From Deltaproteobacteria bacterium (GTDB taxonomy: Bacteria > Bdellovibrionota > UBA1018 > UBA923): DNA of 49,112 nt. Of the stretch, positions 8,624 through 17,413 are shown piece after piece. Made by a program: the position numbers and the translations under genes. Location of the stretch: contig JACPKS010000014.1 of NCBI GenBank assembly GCA_016186905.1, positions 1 through 49,112 on the forward strand, read 5' to 3'. Under the pieces are notes generated by a model. It was not told the origin of the DNA. It saw only the letters and a program-made list of their open reading frames with translations, and did no database searches. Numbering within the stretch: position 1 is the first letter of the stretch; every line of letters starts with the position of its first letter.

Positions 8624-8980
8624 TCAAGCCGCCGCTTTAAGGGAATGCTTTCTTTCTTCCATTTCGGTGACAGCCCGCTGGGCTGTCTGCCGGAGCTGTT
8701 GCCGCGTGAAAGGCTTGGTTGTCTGGTGTCTGTAGATCGGCGTGATCTCTCCGGTGACCAGCACCAGCGGCTTGCACAGGCGCTCGCAGAGCTCCCGAAT
8801 CTGCTGGAACTGCAGTACAGGCATGTAAAAGTCCGAGATTACGATGTCCGCTGTCTCGATCGCTCCGCGCAAGCTCTCGCTGCTATTCGCGTCCGCCTCC
8901 ACGACCTCATCGGCTGGAAAGCATAGGGCATAGGCCTTAATCAGTTCTTGTTCGTCTTCAATCGCCAGGATTCTTGCCAT
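8624..8980 (-). CDS. Single-domain response regulator, divergent receiver
   Basis: A 118-residue receiver-only protein. Acidic residues E8-D9-E10, phosphoacceptor D50 in IVISDFYMP, T76 in LVTGE and K89 in TKPF are all in place. The middle of the domain is shorter than usual. The ATG at 8980 is chosen because GGAGGTGA stands directly before it. The gene converges on the HNOBA kinase with only 10 bp between stops, so with the receiver at 5135 it brackets the H-NOX/kinase pair. A role as phosphate acceptor or sink for the hybrid kinase is inferred from position only. Confidence 0.88.
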   Translation of the reverse strand: MARILAIEDEQELIKAYALCFPADEVVEADANSSESLRGAIETADIVISDFYMPVLQFQQIRELCERLCKPLVLVTGEITPIYRHQTTKPFTRQQLRQTAQRAVTEMEERKHSLKAAA

Positions 8981-9161
8981 GGTCACCTCCAACGTCTTTT
9001 AGGTTACTATGGACATGACGCGTCGCGCTAACTTAATCCGATAGATGATGAAATCACTGTATTTGAGCAACGATTACTTTAAAATGGCAGCGCTCCGGCT
9101 GGCCGAGTCCCGAGTTTGACAGCAGCATTTGCGCCAATTCAGTAATGTCGTACAGCGGATT

Positions 9162-12100
9162 CTATTTCCGCCGCCAGTACCAGCTTCGCAGGCGGTTTTT
9201 AAGGAGCCCCGCGCATCTTCGCGAAAAACTGATTTTTTGTCGGACTTCGGGTTGATTCTCGTGTGGTGCCTTGAGATCTCCCAAAATCAAACTGCGCGAA
9301 CGTTCGACAATGATCCGCTTCCAGTCAGAACGATGCTCCCACCGAGGAAACTGCAGGATTTTCAGCACGTCCGCATCACCAGAGACTTCCACATTACCAG
9401 AGACTTCAGGATTGCTGGGCTTCCGCAGATCGCGCTTGAGCAGCAGATCGATCCACCCCTCGCATTCCGGATGATCCCACCACTGAGACTGAGGCGCGGC
9501 CAGGATGTGCATCACCTCCGTGTCGTATCGCTTCGTCGCGATGAACGCGCGAATGCGTTCGGGATATTTCACGGAGTGCGGCGCCCCAAGCGTTTCTATC
9601 AGTGCCGCGTCGATTTTCGGATTATTTTTCGCGGCAAGACGCTCATACCATTGCCCGCGATCCCAATGGGGTTTGCTTAGGATGAACCGCGCGATTGACT
9701 CATCGTAATCCAGCGCTTCCTTCGCGAGAAACCGCTCGATCAAATCCGCGCGATGCGACCAGTGCGGCTGGCTGAGCACGTCATTCAAGAGAAGCCGGCC
9801 CATGTACTCTGACCAATATTCCTCCGAATACATTTTCCCGTTCGACAGAATATTTCCGATAATCTGAAGAAGCCGGGGATCATCTTTCCATTCGGGTTGG
9901 CTGAAAACATTTTTAAAAAGCGGATCAAGCACCTGCCGGGTGTGCCAGCCGTAGTGTTTACGAAACGGGCGCTCAAAGATCTCGATGGCCCAGTCTTTTC
10001 TCTCCACCCAATGGGGCCTCCAAATCACGTATTCCGCCAGATCCTGGTCATAACGTCCATTGCGGTAGGCCAGGGCCCGCTCGATCCATTCCGGGTGGGC
10101 CTTTGTCCACTCCTGCGAGAGCACGCTGCTGAAAAGCGCTGAATCATAGTCGACGCTGGGTATCGATTCCATAAACGCGAAAAGCCCGTCGATCCACTCA
10201 GGGTGATTCGTGGTGGCCGGCCGGCTGAAGACGTACCTCGTAAGATTCCAATTAACGAATTTGTCCTTTCGGGCCATGAGAGCGGGAACGAATTCCGCGA
10301 GGTAAGGTTCCCAGTGAGGCTTGCTCAGCGCGTGTTCAATCAGTTCCCAGTGCGCCAACCCCCGCGCGATGACCGCCCGCACCCAATCGGGCCGGTGCGC
10401 CCATTCGGGTTGGTTCAGGATCCGCTTCGCGAGTGCTTTGTCACTCTCGGCCGTACCGTCCCGGACAATCTCGTCGATGACGCTTTCCATCCATTTGCGA
10501 TCCGATCGCCAATGGGGCTGATTCAAGATGTGGGTTACGATGTCGGAGCCGTATTCCTTGAAGGGACTGATTTGCAGAAGAATTTGTTTGATCTCCTCGC
10601 TTCGCCAGGACTCGGTCGCCAACACGTTTCTGACCAAATCCGCATAAAAGGGCGCATAGCCGCGGTTGATCAGCGTCGTGACGACCTCCGGGAAGTTCAC
10701 GGAAGCCGGCAGCGAAAACCAATGGTTGAGCGCGGCAACACGGCGCTTCATGCGTTGTTCCCATTGCGTCGAAGGCTCTTGCTTTCGGTTCAGTTCCGCC
10801 AGAATCGTATCCGCGATCGCGCGAGCATCCTGGGCGGAAGCGCGCGCGAGCTGATTGTCGACCCGCCGTTTGAGTTTTTCGAGGACGCCACGGTCGCTTG
10901 CGTCCATTGTTTCGCTTGAAAATAGGAGCTGAAAGTATTCGACCGGGCCGATGTTGAGGCTTTCTGGAATCACGGAGAGCGCATTTCGATTGCGGAAGAT
11001 CATAAAATCGTCCTTGACGATGAAATCGGTTCCTTCGCGCGCGTTCGGATCGACTTTGTATCGCACGGTAAGCCCAGTGCCCCGCGCGCCGATTCGCCCG
11101 ACTCTGGTGTAGTGGCCGTCGCCGTATGCCGCGACCTCGCCGGCAAAACCTTTGCGCGAGATCAGGACGTTGGGTCTTCCCGTCGTGTCGCGCGTAAGCG
11201 ATTCGTACGCCAGAAAATCGCCCGTCTCGTGGGCAACGACAAATTCATCCCAAGGAATATCGAATTTCGCGGCGATCTCTTTCGCGGTCTTTCCGCCGCC
11301 TTCGCCGACGGGTTTGGATCGCAGCGGTTCGCGGTTAAGCCACCAGCCCATCGAGCCTGCCTGGCTGGAAGCGGACATCGCGATGAGTTTCTGGCGCAGC
11401 CCGATTTGCTCGAGCACGTTCCACGCGTACTCGACGTTTACGGCGTGCTTGATGAGCTTGGCTCCGTTTCCGCGCTTCTCGATCCAGCCGCGCGCCCATT
11501 CGCTCCATTTCGCGGGACTGGTTTGCGGATGAAAACGACCGATGATTTCGCGGATGCGCGCAAGGTCTTCCTCGCGCATTTCAAGCTCGTACTGAAACGC
11601 CTTCGTGAAATACCGGACCACCGAAAAAATCTCGGGGTTATCGCCCGCAAGATACCGGCTCGTCGTTTTGTGAAGGGGATTATGGTAGTAATGGAGCTTC
11701 CCTTCGGCGACGTCTTGCAGAAACCGCGGCGAGCGCATGTCTTGCCAGTCGCGCAGGTCGCGTACGACGGATTCGCCGGAAGGCGGAGCAGTGAGCTCGA
11801 CCATTCCCGTGGAGTTCGAGTCCGTGTGCTGGTTCATGAAGTCGGGGTTGTTCAAGAGCGCCTGCTTGTCTCCGCGGTCCTGACGAAGCAACCGCACTTC
11901 CCACTCTTTTTTCGAGCCTTGAAGATAGGCGAGCTTCGACTTGATGAGGCTCTCGAGTTTCGAGGCGTCTTCAACGCTTCCGTCGACGACGAGATCGGCA
12001 TCTTGAGTGGATCGATAGATATTCGTGAAGTCGTAATCGAATCGCGATTCGATGTAGCGGGTATCGCCGCTTTGGCGCAGAAGATCCCACTTCACGTAAT

Positions 12101-12368
12101 GCGCGTAACCCGCCGCCGTGCCGCCGAAGAGCCAGACGCGAAGCCCGAGCTCACCGGCGGCTTCGGCGATGACGCGGAATTCCTCGACGCGGGAAAGGTT
12201 TTTCGCGATCGCGCCGGCAAGCACGCCGGTTTGAACCGCGCGCGCGATCGCTTGCGCCGGCGCGCGCGCTGGACGCGTAAACGTGCCCGCGCATCCGCCG
12301 ATCGCGACTGCGCAGGCCACAAATACGGCAAAAAATACCGATCTTCGCGCGCAAAGAGCAGAGAGCAT
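9162..12368 (-). CDS. Giant lipoprotein with nucleotidyltransferase-like head and P-x-W repeats
   Basis: A 1068-residue protein I cannot name. The N-terminus is a lipoprotein signal with cysteine C26 in AIGGC. Residues 75-280 resemble a Pol-beta-type nucleotidyltransferase head: WLFGGTAAGYAH (G82-G83-T84), then D123-A-D125 in QDADLVV, and DNPEIFSVVRYFTKAF (243-258), reminiscent of CCA-adding enzymes. From about residue 570 to 1025 there are roughly twelve degenerate 35-45-residue repeats around the signature I-L-x-x-P-x-W, then R-x-D-W-I (for example NQPHWRSDRKWM, NQPEWAHRPDWV, QFPRWEHRSDWK). They look helical, perhaps forming a solenoid. The start is the ATG at 12368; a TTG at 12386 is possible. 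An enzyme-like head on an exported lipoprotein is odd. Function unknown. Confidence 0.8.
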   Translation of the reverse strand: MLSALCARRSVFFAVFVACAVAIGGCAGTFTRPARAPAQAIARAVQTGVLAGAIAKNLSRVEEFRVIAEAAGELGLRVWLFGGTAAGYAHYVKWDLLRQSGDTRYIESRFDYDFTNIYRSTQDADLVVDGSVEDASKLESLIKSKLAYLQGSKKEWEVRLLRQDRGDKQALLNNPDFMNQHTDSNSTGMVELTAPPSGESVVRDLRDWQDMRSPRFLQDVAEGKLHYYHNPLHKTTSRYLAGDNPEIFSVVRYFTKAFQYELEMREEDLARIREIIGRFHPQTSPAKWSEWARGWIEKRGNGAKLIKHAVNVEYAWNVLEQIGLRQKLIAMSASSQAGSMGWWLNREPLRSKPVGEGGGKTAKEIAAKFDIPWDEFVVAHETGDFLAYESLTRDTTGRPNVLISRKGFAGEVAAYGDGHYTRVGRIGARGTGLTVRYKVDPNAREGTDFIVKDDFMIFRNRNALSVIPESLNIGPVEYFQLLFSSETMDASDRGVLEKLKRRVDNQLARASAQDARAIADTILAELNRKQEPSTQWEQRMKRRVAALNHWFSLPASVNFPEVVTTLINRGYAPFYADLVRNVLATESWRSEEIKQILLQISPFKEYGSDIVTHILNQPHWRSDRKWMESVIDEIVRDGTAESDKALAKRILNQPEWAHRPDWVRAVIARGLAHWELIEHALSKPHWEPYLAEFVPALMARKDKFVNWNLTRYVFSRPATTNHPEWIDGLFAFMESIPSVDYDSALFSSVLSQEWTKAHPEWIERALAYRNGRYDQDLAEYVIWRPHWVERKDWAIEIFERPFRKHYGWHTRQVLDPLFKNVFSQPEWKDDPRLLQIIGNILSNGKMYSEEYWSEYMGRLLLNDVLSQPHWSHRADLIERFLAKEALDYDESIARFILSKPHWDRGQWYERLAAKNNPKIDAALIETLGAPHSVKYPERIRAFIATKRYDTEVMHILAAPQSQWWDHPECEGWIDLLLKRDLRKPSNPEVSGNVEVSGDADVLKILQFPRWEHRSDWKRIIVERSRSLILGDLKAPHENQPEVRQKISFSRRCAGLLKNRLRSWYWRRK

Positions 12369-12454
12369 CTTTATCAAGATCGGCAAAACACAGAGCGGGG
12401 ATGAGGCGATGATTTAAAATGATTTACAAACACTGCGTCGCAATCCCATGTGAT

Positions 12455-12464
12455 GTGAGCTCAC
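12455..12464. repeat. Perfect 10-bp palindrome GTGAGCTCAC in an intergenic region
   Basis: GTGAGCTCAC lies between the unknown gene (stop at 12539) and the start of the giant lipoprotein (12368), about 85 bp upstream of the latter. It could be an operator for the lipoprotein gene. The rest of this roughly 170-bp gap shows no gene or clear promoter. Confidence 0.3.
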
Positions 12465-12538
12465 GCATTTTGAAATGTTACAATGTTGCATTTGTAGATG
12501 GGGAAGAGGCTCGCTTTTTGGGAGAGGCGGAGCGGCCC

Positions 12539-13462
12539 TCACCTGCGGTTTTTCCAAAGCGGCCCCTCCGGCGCGTGCAGGCCGCGCCGGTCCGCGACGA
12601 GCCCGCGCGCTTTTTCGCGCGTTTCGAGCCGAAAACGGCCCGTAGGACTCGTTGATTCCTCGTGCCAGACGCGCTGAACCCATCCATGCATGCGGTCGGG
12701 ATCCCAGAAGAAGACCTCGCGGTGAGCTTCGTTTTCGCCTGCCCAGCGGGAGGTGCCAAACGGCAGCAGAAGGCGCGCGAGCGAAACTCCGGCCGCGCGC
12801 GCCAAGTTTTTTTCTTTCGGCGTGCGCGGGGAGTGTTCTCCGAAAAACTCCGGATCCGCGTACGTTCCTCCCAAAAGCGAGCGCGGGACGCGGATCCGTT
12901 GCGTCCAATCCCGCAGAAATTCCTCTTCCATCAACCCGGTGATTTCGAGGAAGCTCGTGCTGAAGGCCGTGCACCCGCCGCCTTCGCCGTGGAGCGGGCG
13001 GTTGGGAAGCCCGTAGTGAGCGCAATCGCCGCGTTCGATGAACTCACGAAGGTACGAGAGCGCCCGGGCGTGCGTCCGCGCGCCGATCAGGAATTTCAAA
13101 AAGCTGATCGTGCCCTTGCGGCAATGCCGTTTAATCTCAGCCGCGGCACTTTCGGTTTGCTCGATCGCACCCTGGAAGTCGTGGAAGAGAATCCCAAGCC
13201 CCACCTTCTCTGAAAAAAGCAACGCGCGCTCTTCGGTGTGCGAGCGTTGGATCATTCCCGTGACCAGATGAAGGGGTGAGGTTCCGCTTCCGTCCGGAGC
13301 CTTAAGCTCGATGTGGACGTGGCCGATCGAGCGGCCATCGCGACTGAACTGATTGAGCACAGCCGAGCGGGCAAGACCGCGCGGGCTCGACCAATCGATG
13401 CCGTAAGGGGAGGGGTAGAAATACAGAGTGAGTTCAAAATCCGAGAGATTTTCGATCGTCAT
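12539..13462 (-). CDS. Conserved-looking protein of unknown function
   Basis: A 307-residue protein with no signal peptide. I do not recognise the family. Visible features: an N-terminal beta-rich stretch with IGHVHIEL (about residues 45-52), HLVTGM, and a later GGGCTAFSTSFL segment with a lone conserved-looking cysteine (about residue 164). A histidine strand followed by a later cysteine is the order seen in circularly permuted papain-like/NlpC-type folds, but the resemblance is too thin to assign. It is divergent from the barrel-like gene at 13585, across a 122-bp region. The start ATG at 13462 has only a weak ribosome-binding site. Confidence 0.65.
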   Translation of the reverse strand: MTIENLSDFELTLYFYPSPYGIDWSSPRGLARSAVLNQFSRDGRSIGHVHIELKAPDGSGTSPLHLVTGMIQRSHTEERALLFSEKVGLGILFHDFQGAIEQTESAAAEIKRHCRKGTISFLKFLIGARTHARALSYLREFIERGDCAHYGLPNRPLHGEGGGCTAFSTSFLEITGLMEEEFLRDWTQRIRVPRSLLGGTYADPEFFGEHSPRTPKEKNLARAAGVSLARLLLPFGTSRWAGENEAHREVFFWDPDRMHGWVQRVWHEESTSPTGRFRLETREKARGLVADRRGLHAPEGPLWKNRR

Positions 13463-13472
13463 AACGTGAGCT

Positions 13473-13503
13473 TATCCTACTATCTATCTGAAATAACAGG
13501 ATA
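13473..13503. promoter_or_regulatory. Inverted repeat TATCCT...AGGATA in a divergent control region
   Basis: TATCCT (13473-13478) and AGGATA (13498-13503) lie 25 bp apart start to start, between the divergent genes at 13462 and 13585. Possible operator; short enough to be chance. Confidence 0.25.
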
Positions 13504-13516
13504 GTTTTATTTTGCC

Positions 13517-13544
13517 TTGCATCACGTCATTCTTCTGATAGAAT
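13517..13544 (+). promoter_or_regulatory. Candidate sigma70-type promoter for the barrel-like gene
   Basis: TTGCAT (13517-13522), 16-bp spacer, TAGAAT (13539-13544). The predicted transcript would begin near 13551, before the GGAGGT ribosome-binding site at 13573-13578. Confidence 0.45.
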
Positions 13545-13584
13545 ACCCGCGCACCTTAGTCGGATATTTTTTGGAGGTAGCATT

Positions 13585-15006
13585 TTGATTCATTGCGGAA
13601 GCCGACGCGATCAATTCGTTCGAGGGGCACTTCTCGTGCTCCTGTTGACGCCGCTTTGTCTTTTGGCGCGTCCCAGCGTGGCTTTTTCCGCCGTCGGCCG
13701 CCTCACAGGCCAGGCCGGTTTAACCTCTGAAGCTTTCTTTAACCCCGATACGGCGAAAAACCAGCCGGCCGGTTACCAGGTTCTTGGTTTTGGATTGGAA
13801 TCGGCGCATTCCGGGAAACTGATCGAAACCAAAGCCCAGCTTCGCGGCGGCGTGGGCTTAAGTGATCCGACGGTCTATAACTATTTCCTCGTTCCGGAAG
13901 CCTATGTGACGACGACCCCAGTCGTGGATGCGAAGACGCGCTATACACTGGGTCGAAGGATTCTTCCGTGGAGCGATCTTGACGAGTCCTGGCGGCTTGG
14001 CGTTTGGCAGCCGCGTTTTAGGTGGAATTATCTCGAGCCTGAGACGCAGGGCCTGACGGGGCTTTTTGCCGCCCACAAAACGGAGATGTTCGAGATCGTC
14101 GCGTTCGCAACACCGCTTTATCTGCCGGACCAGGGGCCTTCCTTCAAACTCAAAGACGGCGCCTTTTCCTCGCCTTCGCAGTATTTCACGGCTCCGGCTT
14201 CGAAAGCCGCGCTTTTCAGCCAGGGCACGCGGGTGCACTACGACATCGACCGGCCCGCCATCGCGAAGATCGTGATGCAGCCGGCTACCGCGATGATGGT
14301 GCGTTACGGGCACGAAAAGGGCACATGGACCCGCCTCGCTTATGCGTACAAGCCGATGAACCAGCTCTTGATCGGCGTCGACGGTTACCTCGATCTCAAT
14401 TCCTATGACGCCATGGTCACCGCGCATCCGCGCGTGGTTTATCACCACGTCACCGCGTGGGAAGGCGGCTACCGCGGCGAAGCCGTCGGCGCGTGGGGCG
14501 GTCTTACGCGCGAATGGACGATGAGCGACACCACACCCGCGTCGTGGACGAGTCAGCAGACCTCGCCGGCAACGCTCGCCGGGGCCGGCGTGGGTGTCTA
14601 TGCGTTTCGCTGGTCTTCCGAGCCGACTCGCCTCGGCGCCTCGGTGTTGAAGCGCACGGGCGGCGACGAGAACGATGGCGGTCCGTTCGCCAATCCCTCG
14701 CTGAGTTTTTTCGAGTCGCGCTATCCGTTTCACGACGCCGTGAGCTTTGACGTCAAGACGCCGTTTCCGGGAGAGCTTGGCCGAAGCCTCGGAGTGAGCA
14801 CGAAAGTTCTCTATGAATTGAACAGTCGCAGCTCCGCGCTCGTGCTGCGCATGAAGTACCAGACCGCGCGCGCGTGGACGCTTTCGCTGGGCGGCGAGAT
14901 CCTTTCGGCGCCTCCGGAAGCTCCGACGCAGGGATTCGGATCGGATCTGATCAGCCGGTATAAGGCCAATGACCGCGTCTACGGGGGGGTGTCTTATGTT
15001 TTTTAG
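13585..15006 (+). CDS. Exported beta-barrel-like outer-membrane protein
   Basis: A 473-residue protein with a signal-type N-terminus (basic start, long hydrophobic core, cleavage near VAFSA) and a body of alternating aromatic/polar strands such as GWGLTREW-like segments, typical of outer-membrane barrels. It ends in VSYVF, the terminal aromatic expected of barrel proteins. The start is TTG, supported by GGAGGT six bases upstream. No family name can be given; a porin-like or transport role is possible. Its 3' end overlaps the next gene by 11 bp, so the two are probably made together: a barrel plus a large lipoprotein. Confidence 0.8.
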   Translation: MIHCGSRRDQFVRGALLVLLLTPLCLLARPSVAFSAVGRLTGQAGLTSEAFFNPDTAKNQPAGYQVLGFGLESAHSGKLIETKAQLRGGVGLSDPTVYNYFLVPEAYVTTTPVVDAKTRYTLGRRILPWSDLDESWRLGVWQPRFRWNYLEPETQGLTGLFAAHKTEMFEIVAFATPLYLPDQGPSFKLKDGAFSSPSQYFTAPASKAALFSQGTRVHYDIDRPAIAKIVMQPATAMMVRYGHEKGTWTRLAYAYKPMNQLLIGVDGYLDLNSYDAMVTAHPRVVYHHVTAWEGGYRGEAVGAWGGLTREWTMSDTTPASWTSQQTSPATLAGAGVGVYAFRWSSEPTRLGASVLKRTGGDENDGGPFANPSLSFFESRYPFHDAVSFDVKTPFPGELGRSLGVSTKVLYELNSRSSALVLRMKYQTARAWTLSLGGEILSAPPEAPTQGFGSDLISRYKANDRVYGGVSYVF

Positions 15007-17413
15007 ACTCCCGCTTCGCATGCAACTTGCAGCTTATATTGTCCTCCCACTGCTTTTTTCTGCCTGCTCCTCCGCGCTGAACGACCGCGAGAAAAAAGAA
15101 GAAGTGATCACGCTCGGCTCTTCGGAGACCCAATGTCTTTCGAACGCCGCCGCGACGGTGCAGCGTTATTTCGACGGAGCATCGAGTGCCGCCGAAATCG
15201 GCGGCTTCTGGGATTGCTCCACGCGCGCGCTCGATCTCTTCAGCAAGTACACGCGCGGGAAGTCGCCGGGCAACTACGATCCCGGAGAGCTTCGCCGGTT
15301 CTTCGAGAAATATTTTCTTGGCACGCAGAAAATTCAGGATGAGTTGCTTACCGAAGGGATGAAGCTCAAGAACGCCGTCATCGGCGGAGGTGTCGAGAAA
15401 CTCAGCGTCGATGAGATCAAGACGACGATCGAGGTCATCCGCGCGCTTAAAACCCAATCGGTGCGCTTGATCGCATACCAGCCGCTGCGCCCATCCCACA
15501 TGAAACTCGTCGACGAAGGCTTTGTCGACCGCGCCGCCGACGAGCTCGTGAGGTCGGCCGAGGAGATCGGAAAAGCCTTGAGCGCTTCCGCGCGCGAGTA
15601 CACGTTCGACGACATGCAGGCGCTCTTCAAGCAAGTCGACATTTTTTTGACCGCCGCCGGCGTCGAGGTGACCGAGCTCAAGACCATGGTCGACGTCCTG
15701 CCCGTCGTTCGCGTGCTCAAGGGCATGCTGGTTTCGCGAAGCCACGACGCGATCAGCGCCGAGGATTGGGCGAAGATGCTCGTTACGGGCACGCGCTGGT
15801 ACGCGTGGACGCTCAAGGTTTCACAGCTCAAGGGCAGGTTCCATATTTTCATGTGGGGCGACGGCTTAAGACGGGCGAAGCAGCTCGCCGGCGAAATGAA
15901 GGGCCTGCTCAACGCTTCGATTTCAAGCTGGCCGAAGTCGACGATCCCGTTTTCGGAATTCGACGCGCTCTTCGACGCGATGGGCGACAAGCGCATCAAC
16001 GACTGGGTCTATACGGGCGGAACCGCGACGACCGTGAAGAAAACGCTGCGCCCGATCATCCAGCGCGTGATGGGCGGCACCGAAACCGGAGCGACGGGCC
16101 GCGCGGCCGGGGGACTGAGCGCGGATGCCGTCGAACGCGCGTGGAAGGAATTCGACCGCTTCGTGGAGGGGCAAAACTTCCTCGAGAGCCTTTTCGACCG
16201 CCTCGCGGGCAAAGGCGGCTGGACGCCCGCGCGTTCGTACGCGCCCGAGGAGCTTCTTCGCGTGAGCGAAATCACGGCGGCCAACCCGCTTGCCGCCGAC
16301 GCCGCCGTCGACATGAAGTACATGATCCTGTGGTACCGTCCGCTCTTTCTCGGCGACGACGAGCAGGTGTTTTTCTATCCGGCCACGAACGACCGCCGCC
16401 ACTCGTTTCACAACCTCTCGCAGATGAACTGGATGCGCGCGGCTTCGCGCCTGTTCATCGCAGGCTACGGCGAAGAAGGCGATGACGGTCTTGCGCGCGC
16501 AAGCGCGCTGGCCGGGCTTACGCAAAATGAGGCGAAGAAAATCTACTTCGATTTCCGGGATTTCGGCATCGAGATCAAGGTCTTCGACAAGCGCACGGAT
16601 GACGGAAGCACGGCCACGAAGCGATTTACCGAGGCGAACCTGTTTTCGTTCCAGGCCGACGGCGGAACGCTCTTAGGCCTCGACGAGATGATTCAGATGA
16701 TCGCGTTCTTAAGCTCCGCGACGGTTCTCGCCAACCAGATGCACAGCGAGCTCGCGAAGATCTGCCCCAACGACAGCAATCTGGATATCTACGGCCTGCC
16801 GCTCATCGAGGCTAAATGCTACCGCGAGAAGCTCTTCGACAAGGAGGAAAAACGCATCGAGCACTTCCTCGATCACATGCCGGTGATGGCGTCGTTCTAC
16901 CGTGATCTCGACGACAAAGACCGCAAGGCGTTCGAGAACTTCCTCGAAAGTGCCGTGCGCGGCGACCGCAAGAATTCGCCGCTGTTCGAATCCGATGACT
17001 CAAAGGGCATCGCGACGCTGCTTCATTATGTGGAAGCCGTGTTCTCACGCTACGACATCGACCAGTCGCGCACGATGGGCAAGAGCGAGTCGAACAAGGC
17101 GTACCCGGTGTTCGAGGGCACGCTGGCCGAGGCAAGCGGCATCAAGGACAAGCCCAAGCGCCTGAAAAACCTGTTTACGTATCTTCTTAAGCACGGAAAA
17201 AAACCAGACCCCGACTGCTTCTGGGACAAGGTTTCGTTCGTGTGGTGGATGATCCAAGGGCCGTTCCAGTCGTTTCACGCCGACCGCACGCGCATCCTGC
17301 AGATTCTCGCGATACTCTCGGAAGATCAGTCCGCGGCGACGCCCGGAAGCGACACGCAGAAGAAGAGCTGTAAGCGCAAGGCGCGGCAGCGCGAGCGTGT
17401 CAAAACGCAATAG
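14996..17413 (+). CDS. Large lipoprotein of unknown function (805 aa)
   Basis: An 805-residue protein with a lipoprotein signal peptide (LLFSACSS, cysteine about residue 25). I do not recognise it. The body is largely helical and charged, without repeats I can see. Around residue 690 the stretch DIDQSRTMGKSE fits an EF-hand-type calcium loop (D1, D3, S5, T7, E12) but stands alone. The ATG at 14996 lies inside the end of the barrel-like gene; a longer reading to 14969 has no advantage. The overlap suggests joint function at the cell surface with that protein. The TAG stop sits in the loop of a strong hairpin (17399-17428), the first part of a repeated three-hairpin element. Confidence 0.8.
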   Translation: MFFRLPLRMQLAAYIVLPLLFSACSSALNDREKKEEVITLGSSETQCLSNAAATVQRYFDGASSAAEIGGFWDCSTRALDLFSKYTRGKSPGNYDPGELRRFFEKYFLGTQKIQDELLTEGMKLKNAVIGGGVEKLSVDEIKTTIEVIRALKTQSVRLIAYQPLRPSHMKLVDEGFVDRAADELVRSAEEIGKALSASAREYTFDDMQALFKQVDIFLTAAGVEVTELKTMVDVLPVVRVLKGMLVSRSHDAISAEDWAKMLVTGTRWYAWTLKVSQLKGRFHIFMWGDGLRRAKQLAGEMKGLLNASISSWPKSTIPFSEFDALFDAMGDKRINDWVYTGGTATTVKKTLRPIIQRVMGGTETGATGRAAGGLSADAVERAWKEFDRFVEGQNFLESLFDRLAGKGGWTPARSYAPEELLRVSEITAANPLAADAAVDMKYMILWYRPLFLGDDEQVFFYPATNDRRHSFHNLSQMNWMRAASRLFIAGYGEEGDDGLARASALAGLTQNEAKKIYFDFRDFGIEIKVFDKRTDDGSTATKRFTEANLFSFQADGGTLLGLDEMIQMIAFLSSATVLANQMHSELAKICPNDSNLDIYGLPLIEAKCYREKLFDKEEKRIEHFLDHMPVMASFYRDLDDKDRKAFENFLESAVRGDRKNSPLFESDDSKGIATLLHYVEAVFSRYDIDQSRTMGKSESNKAYPVFEGTLAEASGIKDKPKRLKNLFTYLLKHGKKPDPDCFWDKVSFVWWMIQGPFQSFHADRTRILQILAILSEDQSAATPGSDTQKKSCKRKARQRERVKTQ

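Noticed and set aside
11112..12404. 430-codon plus-strand frame within the giant lipoprotein gene
   Set aside because: Shadow frame; the minus-strand product has a signal peptide, motifs and repeats, while this one has none.
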